The notes under the pieces were generated by a model. The model had not been told where the DNA came from, made no database searches, and saw only the letters and a list, made by a program, of their open reading frames with translations. A program made the translations under genes and the position numbers. Shown here one piece after another: positions 21,258-31,152 of a stretch of DNA of 64,000 bases (positions are counted from its first letter, which is position 1; the number at the start of each line of letters is the position of its first letter). Source of the stretch: Helianthus annuus (taxonomy: Eukaryota > Streptophyta > Magnoliopsida > Asterales > Asteraceae); NCBI RefSeq assembly GCF_002127325.2, contig NC_035443.2:118354251-118418250 (forward strand), in the 5' to 3' direction.

Positions 21258-22836
21258 TATATTTTTTTTAGAGGAAAACTTCATGAAAAAACGACCAACC
21301 TCAAACCGAGGGGCCCGACAACAAACGACACTACATAGTTACAAATTTACACCAATCATGCCACGAAATATCTTTAAAATTCGACCTATTTTTGAACCAT
21401 AAGAAACCCGTCGCCTTTATATCACTCATAATGTCACGTATCTTTACTTCTTTGTTGTCAAATCTGGCTCTATTTCTGGCCTTCCAAATACACCAACATC
21501 CGATCTAATGATCCCTTTAAGCACCTCCTTCTTAACACCTTTTAGGCCCACGTGATCATAAATCCCGGTAATATCTTTGAAATCAAAGAAAAACAAATTC
21601 TGGAGAAAATATGCTCAACGAGTCTTCTCCATCTCTACACAAAATGTAGCTGGAATCCGGAATATCAATGTTTCTTTTCCTCAATGCATCTACTGTAGTA
21701 ATTTTGTTCATGGCTTCCCTCCTAATGAAAATATTACATTTAGCAGGCAACCATTTACAAGTGTTCGGGACGTAGTAGTTATTTTGGACCCTATCTTTAT
21801 TTAACAAACATTTAACTGTTCCAACATTGGAATCTTTATCGCTAGCACCAATCCATTCCCACACCTCACCAATATTATTTAAGTTGACATTATACAACAT
21901 GCTGCATAACTCCAATAGAACCGAGGTTTCTAATCCAGCCGATATATTCCTACCCAAGCCCAAACATACCTAAGCCCAGCGACCGACCCACTGTTTCTGA
22001 TGTTAATCCGATCGTTGACCCTGCATCTTCTCCCTTTCCAACTTGAATAGCTCAGGAAACTTATCTTTTAAAGGCTCATTACACAACCATGGATCAAGCC
22101 AGAAAGAAGTATCTTCCCCATTTCCAACTTCTCTTTTAAAAAATTCCTTAAAGGAGTCCCGTCGATAGAAGTTCTAGAAAGAACGTTTGCAATATTACAG
22201 CCCACCCCACCCATCGATTTTCAGGAATGAATAAACTCCCAGCACAGTCTCATATTATGAATAGCTTCAACGACTCTCGTTCATAAATTGTTCTTATCCG
22301 ATTTAAATCTCCATCCCCATTTTGCAAAAAGCGAAATATTAATATTTTTGAGCTTATTAAGGCCAAGCCCTCCACAATCTTTCGGTAAAGTTACCGTGTT
22401 CCACGCCACCCAATAGAGCTTATTGTTAACATCGTCACCTCCCCATAGGATTTTCCTTATTTTAGATTCCAAATCATTAATAACCTTGACAGGGGCCTTG
22501 TATAAGGAAAAATAATAATTGGGTAAGCTCTCTAGAATGGCCTTTATTAGAGTCACCTTACCTTCGATAGACAATTGAGCGGCTTTGCATTTTGACAGTG
22601 TTTTCTCAAAAATATCATACGCCGGACTCCAGTTAGCAACCCGATTCAAGTTTGCCCTGACTTTTAATCCAAGATAATTAAAAGGGAAGTCCCCTGCTCT
22701 ACACCTGATAAGAAATGCCATATCTTCAACTTCCATCGAACCCACTCCAATAGCAAATATATTAGACTTAGCAAGATTAATCTTGAGCCCCGAGCATATA
22801 TCGGGTGTTTGTGTAAGGCTACACGATATGGTGATG
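21258..22836 (-). pseudogene. L1-type LINE fragment: end of reverse transcriptase and zf-RVT region
   Basis: On the minus strand 22836-22281 encodes the C-terminal part of a plant L1 reverse transcriptase: FNYLGLKV, WSPAYDIFEK, LSIEGKVTLIKAILESLP, YYFSLYKAPVKVI, then KILWGG and TVTLPKDCGGLG. Further along, broken by frameshifts, come FWLDPWLCNEPLKD-like words and at 21963-21583 the zf-RVT zone (CKWLPAKCNIFIRREAMNKI, SSYILCRDGED). A T-run on the plus strand at about 21258-21270 may be the LINE poly(A). The 5' part (endonuclease, RT active site) is absent: homology starts abruptly at 22836, typical of 5' truncation or of the neighbouring MITE-like insert. Long dead. Confidence 0.8.
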
Positions 22837-23125
22837 GTCCTCCCTTGGAGGATGGTCTGCCACGTAAGCGCCACATAGGATGGGCATGAGGATGGGGCAA
22901 ATAGGATGGAGGTATGGAAATGGGGGATGGACCTAAAATGTATATGTATATATTGTATATATATGTGTGTGAGAGAGGGAGAGGCCTTGTTTTTGGTCAT
23001 CTTGTGGATCGGCTCCAACGTACAGAAGAGGACGCCCAGGACGAAGCCGGGGGGGGGGGGCACAGTGTTGGAGCGGCGACGGGCTGGGACGGGGCTGGGA
23101 CGACCCCCCATACTGTCCAGCCTAA
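22837..23125. mobile_element. MITE-like GC-rich segment next to the LINE
   Basis: A block beginning ATGGTGATGGTCCTCCC and ending GACCCCCCATACTGTCCAG is GC-richer than its surroundings, with a C/G run and a short TATATG tract. It interrupts the LINE reading frame at 22836; the N-terminal 100 codons of the frame running through it are spurious. Clear terminal inverted repeats were not found. Confidence 0.35.
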
Positions 23126-23129
23126 TTAC

Positions 23130-23523
23130 ACATATCAACTAAAATGTTTGTTCCAATACAGTTGATGACACGTGCACCTTTTTCTTTTCAAAATTGACTA
23201 CTTTTTTGGGAAGACAATTTTTAACATACAATAATTAGTTAATTTATATTAGTTATGTTGAATGACGATTTGCTAGCTTTTTTAACTGTGTCTTTTTTCC
23301 TATATTCAAATCCTTAATAATTTGATTTTGTGCGTTAAACTCTTTGGCTCATCACGTAAACTTATGAACATAATTCTTTTATAGCATAAGTATACAGAAA
23401 ATTTTAATTTTAATAGCATAAATATAAAAAAACAAAAGACATAAAATACAGTGTTCATGTTTTGTTCATTTATTTTGATGTTATAAATTAATTATTATAA
23501 ATAATTTTATACCAAATATTTTA
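23130..23523. other. AT-rich spacer
   Basis: No ORF, no repeat and no recognisable element end seen. Confidence 0.5.
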
Positions 23524-23817
23524 CAGAGATAAAAGAATATGATTTAATGAACAAGTTTCACTATTGTTCTAATTTTCAAAATGTGGAATAGAAACACCAA
23601 AGTCAAAGAAAAAAAACAAAATAAATGATTTATCATAGAGAAAGAGAAGGAAAGCACCTTATGATTTTTTCAGAGATAAAAGAATATGATTTAATGAACA
23701 AGTTTCACTATTGTTCTAATTTTCAAAATGTGGAATAGAAACACCAAAGTCAAAGAAAAAAAACAAAATAAATGATTTATCATAGAGAAAGAGAAGGAAA
23801 GCACCTTATGATTTTTT
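23524..23817. repeat. Perfect 147-bp tandem duplication
   Basis: Units 23524-23670 and 23671-23817 begin CAGAGATAAAAG and look identical base for base. Non-coding. No divergence means a very recent duplication, or an assembly artefact. Confidence 0.9.
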
Positions 23818-23819
23818 CT

Positions 23820-23888
23820 AGTTATTACTATTATTATTATTATTATTATTATTACTTTACTATATATTATTATTATTATTATTATTAC

Positions 23889-23927
<39 letters not shown>

Positions 23928-23934
23928 ATATTAA
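23820..23934. repeat. (ATT)n microsatellite
   Basis: ATT trinucleotides with a few ACT/ATAT interruptions. Confidence 0.9.
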
Positions 23935-24073
23935 TTTTAGAACTGAAATGAATAGTGATTTAAAAATTATAATAATATATAGTTTTCTAAATACTTTTAT
24001 TATTTAATATTTAATATTACTATATATTAATTATTTTCTTTTCTTTTAAACTTTAATTCTTTTTTTAATATCA

Positions 24074-24640
24074 GGGGTTGGGATAAGCTTGGTGCCAACC
24101 GGTATTGAACCAGTACTGGTATCGAAAATACCGGGACGTTCCTGTTCGGTATCAGTACATGAAGGTAAAAGCTGGCACTAATACAAAAAACGCCAAAAGC
24201 TGGTGCCGAATTAATATTGGAAATATTTTGGTTTGGGAAATTCAGTGCTGCTACCCGGTACCATTTAATCATCCATAATCACGGTTACCGTACGAACAAT
24301 GGCATCGTACAACTTTTTTTTGTTGATTTTCTTTAACATTTTTTTTTTTTAGTTTTAGGGGTAGGGATGAGCTTGGTGCCAACCGATACAGAATCGGTAT
24401 TGATACCGAAAATACCGGTTACGGTACCGGTATATGAAGGTAAAAAACGGTATTGAACCAGTACCAGGAACGCCAAAAGTCAGTGTCGATTGGTACTTAA
24501 GATCTTTCGGTTCGGCAAATTTGGTACCGGTACCCAGAACAATTTGCTCATCTCTGACCACGGGTTTCATACGAACAGCATCGTTACCATACAACTTTTT
24601 AGGCTGATTTTCTTTCGGTTATCTTTTAGTGTTTTTTACA
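24074..24640. repeat. Two diverged direct copies of an about 284-bp GGTACCGG-rich unit
   Basis: Copies start at about 24074 and 24358 with GAGCTTGGTGCCAACC (AAGCTTGG in the first). They share words such as GAAAATACCGG, ATGAAGGTAAAA, AACGCCAAAAG and CATACAACTTTTT and are roughly 80% alike. Each carries several GGTACC/ACCGGT palindromes. A run of T separates them. They lie directly upstream of two Helitron-like ends and may be part of such an element. Confidence 0.7.
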
Positions 24641-24755
24641 TTTTCTTTTTATTCTTGTCAGCAGTTACGTTCGCAGCATGCTCGTAGTGATTTCAAAACA
24701 CGCGCGTAGTGATTTCAAAACACATGTAAACACAGACTAAATAACAAAAGAAACT

Positions 24756-24787
24756 CGCCGCAACGCGGCGAACTTATTTAAACCTAG
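24756..24787 (+). mobile_element. Helitron-like 3' terminus (first)
   Basis: A perfect 6-bp-stem hairpin CGCCGC-AAC-GCGGCG (24756-24770), then 13 bases, then CTAG (24784-24787) followed by T. This matches the Helitron rule of a 3' hairpin shortly before CTRR with insertion before T. The 5' TC terminus was not located. Confidence 0.55.
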
Positions 24788-24995
24788 TTAATTTGAAATA
24801 CTTAATAATAATAATGAAATAATCTTTTATTTTACCTAGCTTATCACTTCTTTCTTATTTAAATTATATATTCTTATGTTCCCATTAACATAATTGCTGC
24901 GTGGCACTATTCTCCTAACTTGTTTTTGTATATGTAGGAAATAATGATTTTGTTTAGAATGGGAAAAAATATTAATAATATTATAACATGAAAAA

Positions 24996-25024
24996 ACCCG
25001 TTCATCGGACGGGTATAGAACTAG
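24996..25024 (+). mobile_element. Helitron-like 3' terminus (second)
   Basis: Stem ACCCGT (24996-25001) and ACGGGT (25009-25014) with a 7-base loop, then six bases and CTAG (25021-25024) followed by T. Only 237 bp after the first terminus, in the same orientation. Confidence 0.5.
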
Positions 25025-25307
25025 TTTTATTAGGTTAATGTTTGATAGAAACACATAGATTACATAATTATTGGGCTTTAAAAATTAGAAAACCCTAGAA
25101 GCAATTGTACAGATACTGTATTTCTTATCGATTTAGAACGATGATTGACATATTTTTATAGTGTATTTAAAATTGAATTTGGTATTATCTTTTTATTATA
25201 TGATCCCATCCGACCCAACCCGAATTTGACCATTTTTTATGTTTAGCATAGACAACCAAACCTTAAATATTTTCGCCCCCTATAAAATTTTTTTTAGGTC
25301 CGCCACT

Positions 25308-25499
25308 GATCTTGATTGTTTATTGTGTTCAAAATGATATGCTTTTAAGTGGTTTAGAATTATTCAACTACTTATAAAAGTAAGGGCTCGAATTATCAAC
25401 CAGCATATGCAATATGCAAGTGACTTCAGCAATTCACCTCCTAATTTACTCGAGATCGACTTGAGAGATATTTAAAACTATTTTGACAAATTTTATTAT
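25308..25499. other. hAT-like right end, then spacer
   Basis: CCGCCACTG at 25300-25308 closes an inverted end (see 20967). The remainder is AT-rich, without a gene. Confidence 0.4.
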
Positions 25500-25665
25500 T
25501 TTGAAACGGCGTATGGTTAGGAAGTCGCTAACTGGGTTAGTAGTTAGTATGTTAGTATCACCAAGTTGGTATTAAAACCCCCCTTGCCTGGATTTGAACC
25601 AGGATCTCCAAGAGAAGCAAATCTAATTTCCACCACCCCTTAACACTAGGCCAAGAGATCATTGG
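25500..25665 (-). mobile_element. SINE-like tRNA-derived repeat
   Basis: The minus strand has a good B box (GGTTCAAATCC, 25590-25600) and an A-box-like TGGCCTAGTGTTAAG (about 25640-25654) about 40 bases before it, then a non-tRNA body. The A-to-B distance fits an RNA polymerase III promoter. The segment does not fold as a cloverleaf I would accept as a tRNA, so a SINE head is the better reading. The tail end is uncertain. Confidence 0.5.
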
Positions 25666-25719
25666 TTGTTTTGACTAAATTGAATCAAGAGCAAGCAACC
25701 GAAGTAGAATATCATTTGG

Positions 25720-25805
25720 AATCTTAGCTTCAAAGTACCTAGGCTTATGAGCTTCGTGGAGTGGAGTCTCAGCTTCAAAATACCTAGTCTTGTGAGCTTC
25801 TTGGA
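25720..25805. repeat. Imperfect tandem doublet of about 38 bp
   Basis: TTAGCTTCAAAGTACCTAG...ATGAGCTTC and CTCAGCTTCAAAATACCTAG...GTGAGCTTC lie 47 bp apart. Non-coding. Confidence 0.6.
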
Positions 25806-26179
25806 TCTTAGGCTAAATTACTGTTTTACCTTTATATATACATATATCTTCGTTGATTACGGAAACACAATCTTACTTTTGTTCATATACCAGGTAGCAA
25901 ATTCACTAATACTTATTACAACTGTTTGAAGGATTGCGGGATTGGGAATGAAGTACAATATATACGGTTAATTATTTCCTTAAACAACTATTATGATTGT
26001 AAGTTGCATTTTCTTGAGCCAGGGATTGATTTAGCGTAAAAAGGTGATGAGGGGGCAACCGGTCACTTACCATTAGGGTCTTGGGAACTAGACATATCTG
26101 AGATGTAATGCAATAAGTAAGTAGATGCCATGCAACGAATAAGTAACAAGTAGGCACATACGTGATTTATGCTATAAAA
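25806..26179. other. Spacer
   Basis: No gene and no recognisable element end. The piece of element F begins at its right side. Confidence 0.4.
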
Positions 26180-26396
26180 GATGTTGGGACTTGTACTTTG
26201 GAGTGTAGTGTCGTTGCGGCTTGCTTAGTACAGAAACAATTATAGTCTGGTTTTTCTCAAAAAGTTTTAAAACTGAGTTCACTATAACCAATGGCTCTGA
26301 TACCCATCAGTCACACCCTCAAATCCACAAACAGAGTTTTACTATGAGAAGCGGGACCGACCATGATCAACTCACTAATCATGTTGAACAATTAAT
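26180..26396 (-). mobile_element. Element F, inner part: leader, primer site and LTR start of a chromovirus-like element
   Basis: 26240-26304 (TATAGTCTGG...TTCACTATAACC) is clearly homologous to the leader of element C (50766-50812). The initiator-Met primer site complement TGGCTCTGATACC is at 26292-26304, and the LTR start CACACCC follows at about 26309. The LTR is interrupted at 26397 by element E and resumes at 31153. Everything further into the element is missing. Confidence 0.65.
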
Positions 26397-27016
26397 TGTG
26401 AAAACACCGGATCGATGACGAACATCAAACATTGCACTTGATTCAAGACATGAAGAACAAAATATGAAGAACACTATAGAAAGATGTAGAAGATGAACTC
26501 TTTATTATGAATCAGTCATCACAGATTACACAAACCAAAGGAGTATACATCATCTACAAGCTGGTTTAGATCACAAAGATCTAAACCCTAGCTTTCTCTC
26601 ACTAACACATAGTCTCTCTCTCTCTAGAATTCACACAGAAGGATGAACGAGTGGGAGAGGTGCACCAAGCTACAAGAGTTGCCCTAATCTACACAATACA
26701 CACATATATGTAGGCTAGGGACTAAACCTCGGACAAACCAATTCTTCACATAAAACTCAGACAAAAGTTCTCCTAAAACTTGGACAAGTTGTCCCTAGGA
26801 TAAACTTGGGACTAATTTTCAAGACATGTACAATAAAGACCCTAACAATTGGAAGGCATGCACTTTTCACCCAAAGTGCATTAACAACTCCCCCTTGATC
26901 AATGCAGGTCTTCATGTGGTCTTGAATTCTTCGTTATGGTTGACTTTAACATGGACTTCTGCTTTGGTTGACCAGAACTGATAAGCGACAGTTACCCGAC
27001 AGGAACTGCACTTACA
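26397..27016 (-). repeat. 3' LTR of element E (620 bp)
   Basis: Includes three copies of the family motif (CTCGGACAA, CTCAGACAA, CTTGGACAA) at about 26726-26792, the same motif that fills the interior array. Confidence 0.85.
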
Positions 27017-27030
27017 GTCTCCCCCTTAAC
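27017..27030 (-). other. Polypurine tract of element E
   Basis: GTTAAGGGGGAGAC on the minus strand, adjacent to the LTR start TGTAAG. Confidence 0.8.
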
Positions 27031-28329
27031 TGTTGCATCAGTTCTGTGTTGCATCGATAATCTTCAATCACCGGATACTACACTTAGAGACTCCCTTTTA
27101 ACTGAAGATATCATGTCAGCTTTCAACTTTGGTTGAGACTTGATCTTTTAGGTAGAGCACAGCGATCTTCAACCCTTCTAATTAAAGACTTGCTGACGAT
27201 CACTTAAGGCCGCTTTGAGAAACCCGAAGAATCCAACATCAAACACTGTAGATCCTCCCCCTCAAACTACTCTCGAATCAAATTAACGCGAACCGACCTA
27301 CAACCACATATAGGAATATCGCTCGATACATTAATCTTCAAACCTAACCGGTAGCAGAAAGAAACATTGGATTTCCAACGCCCAATCTTGAACACTTCAA
27401 ACTTCACAAAGACAAGAAGTTTGGTTCGATAAGTTAATAACAAACTGAACTTTGTAAAAGTACATCCACCATCTTGATCAGAAGTCTTCAAGCCTTCATG
27501 TATGATCTCATCTCGTCACGAATCTTCATGAATCAATCTCCTATCTTCACGAATCCCCTGAATCCCTGATGGCTTTCATCTCCGACCTTCCCCTCAAATC
27601 AAGAAGCCCCACATTATTTCGAGACCAGTACTAATCTTCTCTACTCTAAATAGCAACTTAATAAGGCTCAATCTTCAACTAGTCATCAACCGAGAATTCA
27701 GCTTCATCATGTCAACATTTGATTAATAACATAAACACACGTGACAAAAACTCCATCACACATGAGCTATTTCACGCACAAGCTTTATATTTACAAAGAA
27801 AACAGGAATTTCAAAATTTTTACTCCCCCTTTTTCTTTGTAAACAAAACAGAAAATCCAAGCAAGTCTTATTTTCTTCACCTCCTCACTTGATCCGGACA
27901 ACATAAGTACCATAAAACTTTTCGATAATCCGAAACCGACTTCAAGTCTTCAAACTACGCATAATTCTGACTCTTAGTTAGTTATCCGGTACCCCAGGTA
28001 ACCCGGAATAACTAGAAAAACTCGGAACGTGCACAACTCGAAACTTCCGAACAACACAAACTTCTAAATTTAGCTAAAAATCCGGTACCCCAGGTAACCC
28101 GGAATTCTAGAAAAATTCAGAACTCGTAAAACCCGAAAGCTCTTGAAACCTCGGATCAAATCATTGAGCAGTACTTAGAGTACAAAGGAATTCGAAACAA
28201 GCAAAGAAATAAAGAAACTCTGAAGAACTAATCTCGGAACAATCGAACTACTTGTTTCAAACCTCCGGAGACACATAGAAACCCGGAGTACGTCTCAGAT
28301 TAGAAAACCAACAATTTTAATTCCCAGCT

Positions 28330-28836
28330 GGTCACAAAACTCTCTAGTAAGAGCCAAGTATTAGTTCATAATCAAAAGCCATCTTTGCTCCATGTGGGCC
28401 CAATAATAATTCTCACACATGAAAATAATAATCTGCCAACTCAAAAATGTAAGCCCAAGTCACCATTTAGCCAATCGTGGCCTACTACGAGGATCCATCC
28501 ACCAAGGTGACCCCATGAAACCCTAGCCCTAACTTAACATTTTCAGCCGACATCACCGTCACCAAAGCTAGGGTTTATTCCCATCCTTCTCATCTCAATA
28601 CAACAAACAAACAAACAAACAACCTAGGGTTTCGTTTCCTTTCCTTTCAATGAGAAAGTTCGGATTTGAAGGCTTCGGCATAAACAAGCAATCCACATAC
28701 AGCTTCGAGCGACTTGACGCACCTCAACGACTCTACGTTCCTGAACGCATAAACATCATCTTCCTTAGGTGAAGGAGACAGTTCTCAGATCGGCAGCGTG
28801 CATAATCGATCCAGTTAATTCATATCAGAAACAAAC
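28330..28836 (+). promoter_or_regulatory. Captured promoter and 5' leader of a CCT6 gene
   Basis: Before the CCT6 codons the motif array stops and the sequence takes on the look of a plant housekeeping promoter: GTGGGCCCAAT (site II-type TGGGCC, about 28397), AAGCCCAAGT (28452), teloboxes GAAACCCTAG and CTAGGGTTT (about 28517-28575), an ACAAACAAAC leader and a CT-rich run. These motifs are known from promoters of ribosomal and other housekeeping genes. That they are the native CCT6 promoter is inference from position. It would drive transcription against the sense of element E. Confidence 0.55.
28650..28772 (+). other. 40-codon ORF in the captured leader, unknown
   Basis: ATG at 28650, sequence begins MRKFGFEGFGINKQSTYSF and ends at TGA 28770-28772, 64 bases before the CCT6 ATG. 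It could be an upstream ORF of CCT6 or an exon of another captured gene. Composition is ordinary for protein and no repeat is involved. I do not recognise a family with certainty. Confidence 0.35.
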
Positions 28837-28953
28837 ATGTCTCTTCGAGTAATGAACCCTAATGCCGAAGTGTTGAGCAAATCGGCTGCACTTCATATGA
28901 ATATTAATGCTGCCAAGGGTTTACAAGATGTTTTGAAGAGCAATCTCGGCCCT
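28837..28953 (+). pseudogene. CCT6: 5' fragment of CCT6 (TCP-1 zeta subunit of the cytosolic chaperonin)
   Basis: The first 39 codons match the N-terminus of plant T-complex protein 1 subunit zeta almost residue for residue, including SAALHMNINAAKGLQDVL and SNLGP. CCT6 is one of eight subunits of the cytosolic TRiC/CCT ring that folds actin, tubulin and other proteins. Homology ends at 28953 within the conserved NLGPKG region, probably at or near the end of exon 1, and the frame runs on into the element's repeat array (codons rich in KLGT, stop at 29055). The remaining roughly 500 residues, with the ATP-binding and hinge domains, are absent, so no chaperonin can be made. It lies between the LTRs of element E, antisense to it. 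Confidence 0.85.
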
Positions 28954-28959
28954 AATAGC

Positions 28960-30300
28960 GATCTCATAAAACTCGGAACCAAAAACTCGGACCCAAAAGC
29001 TGTTTCAAAGCTCGGAACAACTGATATGAGATCAAAACTCGGAGACAACCAATAGGAACTAAAAACTCGGAAATATAAAGATCACAGAACTTTAAAACCT
29101 TCGGAGAGACTCAACTACTGTTTTGAACTTCAAAAACTCGGACCCTTTGAGCTTCAAAAGAAAAAAAACTCGGACCCTTGATTGTTTAAACTCACTCGCT
29201 GATAGCACAGATGTATGTCAAAAGCTCGGACAGCATAAAAAACTCAAAAAAAAGTCGGACTCGATTTCTGATGTATGTCAAACTCGGAACGAACAAACAC
29301 AGTTGATTTAAAACTCGGACAGGAGTTGACTTTTTTTAAAAGCTCGGACTCAAAAGTTAACCTTAAACTTAGAATAATGTAAAGAAACTCGAAGCAAAAA
29401 CTGTTTTGCTGTAAACTCAGACAATTGTTGAACCTCGGACCATATAAACTCGGACAATGAGAAGATTGCAAAACTCGGAACTACATTGAGACTGCAAAAC
29501 TCGGAGTAAATAAGACTCTGAATGAACAGTACTCTGAACAAGTAACAAACTCGGAATAATTTATATTTAAAAAACTCGGAGCCAGTAATTTATAAAACTC
29601 TGAACAAGTGATTACAGTGAAACTCGCACAAGGTATTACAGTGAAACTCGGAACAGAATGTAAACATCGGACTTGAATGTAAACATCGGACTTGACTGTT
29701 TAACTCGTATCAAAAACTCGGAACATCTTAAACTCAAAACTCGGACAGCAACCCTTTTGAAAACTCGGAACATTCTGAAGCTATTTGTTTCTTTCAAAGA
29801 ACTCGGAATAAACGAACAGTTTGTTAACATCGATAAAGCTCGGACATGGATAAAGCTCAGACTTCATTTAACTGTTTAAAAGAAAACTCGGAATGCCTTG
29901 AAACCTAATAGTCGGACAGCAAAAATATATAAAACTCGGAGATAACCCTTGTTTAAAAACTCGGAAGATCACAAGATGTAATATCTGAAAACTCGGACAG
30001 TTACAGTACAAAAACAAAAACTCAGTCCATGAATATTTAAAAGTCGGAATGAAGACATTTCATTTGTTGGGGTAAAAAGTCGGAGATTTGGATTTAAATG
30101 TCAGACCTCTGTTAAAAGTCTGAGTTAAGAAAATTAGAAGGTGTGCGGAAAGTCTGGCTAAGAAACTCGGACAAACTGTTTAAAAGCTCGGACTTGTTTA
30201 GAAACTCAGACAGTCAAATGAAAACTCAGACAAGATAAAAATTCGGACAAGAGTTGAGATTTGAAAACTCAGAACAATCAAAACTCAGAGCCAGTAACAC
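28960..30300 (+). repeat. Leader array of ACTCGGAC/ACTCGGAA motifs in element E
   Basis: Roughly 50-60 copies of AAACTCGGA(C/A) at about 20-25 base spacing, with unrelated sequence between copies. Many short ORFs through the array are meaningless. A sparser set, including a doubled GGTACCCCAGGTAACCCGGA phrase (about 27984 and 28082), lies left of the CCT6 fragment. Confidence 0.9.
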
Positions 30301-30531
30301 TATCTCCCCAATGTGACTTCACACTGGTTCAATAAAACCCCGAAAACAACAAACACAGAGTTTTAAAAACTCAGACAAACCTTTTTGGATCAAAACCCTA
30401 GATCTGCAACAAGAGAAACCATCAGTTCTCTCTGACACAGCTCGAATATCTTCATATCAGGACCAAAATCTTCACGTCTTCAAGATGTTTGGCGGAAACA
30501 AACATCAAATCAAGAGCAATGGTGATTCCAC

Positions 30532-31152
30532 TGTGAAAGCACCGGATCGATGACGAACATCAAACATTGCACTTGATTCAAGACATGAAGAACAAAATAT
30601 GAAGAACAAGATAGAAATATGTAGAAGATGAATCTCTTTATTGATGAATCAGTCATCACAGATTACAAAAACCAAAGGAGTATACATCATCTACAAGCTG
30701 GTTTAGATCACAAAGATCTAAACCCTAGCTTTCTCTCACTAACACATAGTCTCTCTCTCTAGAATTCACACCAGGAGGATGAACGAGTGGGAGAGGTGCA
30801 CCAAGCTACAAGAGTTGCCCTAATCTACACAATACACACATATATGTAGGCTAGGGACTAAACCTCGGACAAACCAATTCTTCACATAAAACTCAGACAA
30901 AAGTTCTCCTAAAACTTGGACAAGTTGTCCCTAGGATAAACTTGGGACTAATTTTCAAGACAAGTACAATAAAGACCCTAACAATTGGAAGGCATGCACT
31001 TTTCACCCAAAGTGCATTAACAACTCCCCCTTGATCAATGCAGGTCTTCATGTGGTCTTGAATTCTTCGTTATGGTTGACTTTAACTTGGACTTCTGCTT
31101 TGGTTGACCAGAACTGATAAGCGACAGTTACCCGGCAGGAACTGCACTTACA
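30532..31152 (-). repeat. 5' LTR of element E (621 bp)
   Basis: Matches 26397-27016 with about 10 substitutions and a few short indels. Confidence 0.85.

Larger units (their letters stand above)
26397..31152 (-). mobile_element. Element E: non-coding copia-like LTR element with a captured CCT6 gene fragment
   Basis: LTRs of 620 and 621 bp (26397-27016 and 30532-31152) begin TGTAAGTGCAG and end TTTCACA on the minus strand. The polypurine tract GTTAAGGGGGAGAC precedes the left copy, giving minus orientation. LTRs differ at roughly 10 sites plus small indels. The 3.5-kb interior has no gag or pol. It consists of a dense ACTCGGAC motif array (28960-30300), a sparser array (27960-28300) and, between them on the opposite strand, promoter, leader and first codons of a CCT6 chaperonin gene. 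The primer site is not recognisable: only ATTCCA stands where GATACCA is expected. No matching target duplication is seen (TTAAT left, AGCAA right). It sits inside the LTR of F. Confidence 0.8.

Noticed and set aside
22837..23142. N-terminal 100 codons of the long minus frame ending at 22281, and plus-strand frames over the same place
   Set aside because: Only the part left of 22836 resembles L1 reverse transcriptase; the rest is read through a MITE-like GC-rich segment.
20967..25308. One complete 4.3-kb hAT element
   Set aside because: The terminal repeats agree only in part, the octamers outside match at 5 of 8 positions, and no hAT transposase trace is found inside. Kept only as a possibility.
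25580..25660. Possible tRNA gene on the minus strand
   Set aside because: A and B boxes are present but acceptor and anticodon stems do not pair convincingly, and a non-tRNA tail follows. A SINE head is more likely.
28837..29055. A 72-residue novel protein fused to CCT6
   Set aside because: Residues after position 39 are translated from the ACTCGGA repeat array and carry its period (KLGT, KLGD).
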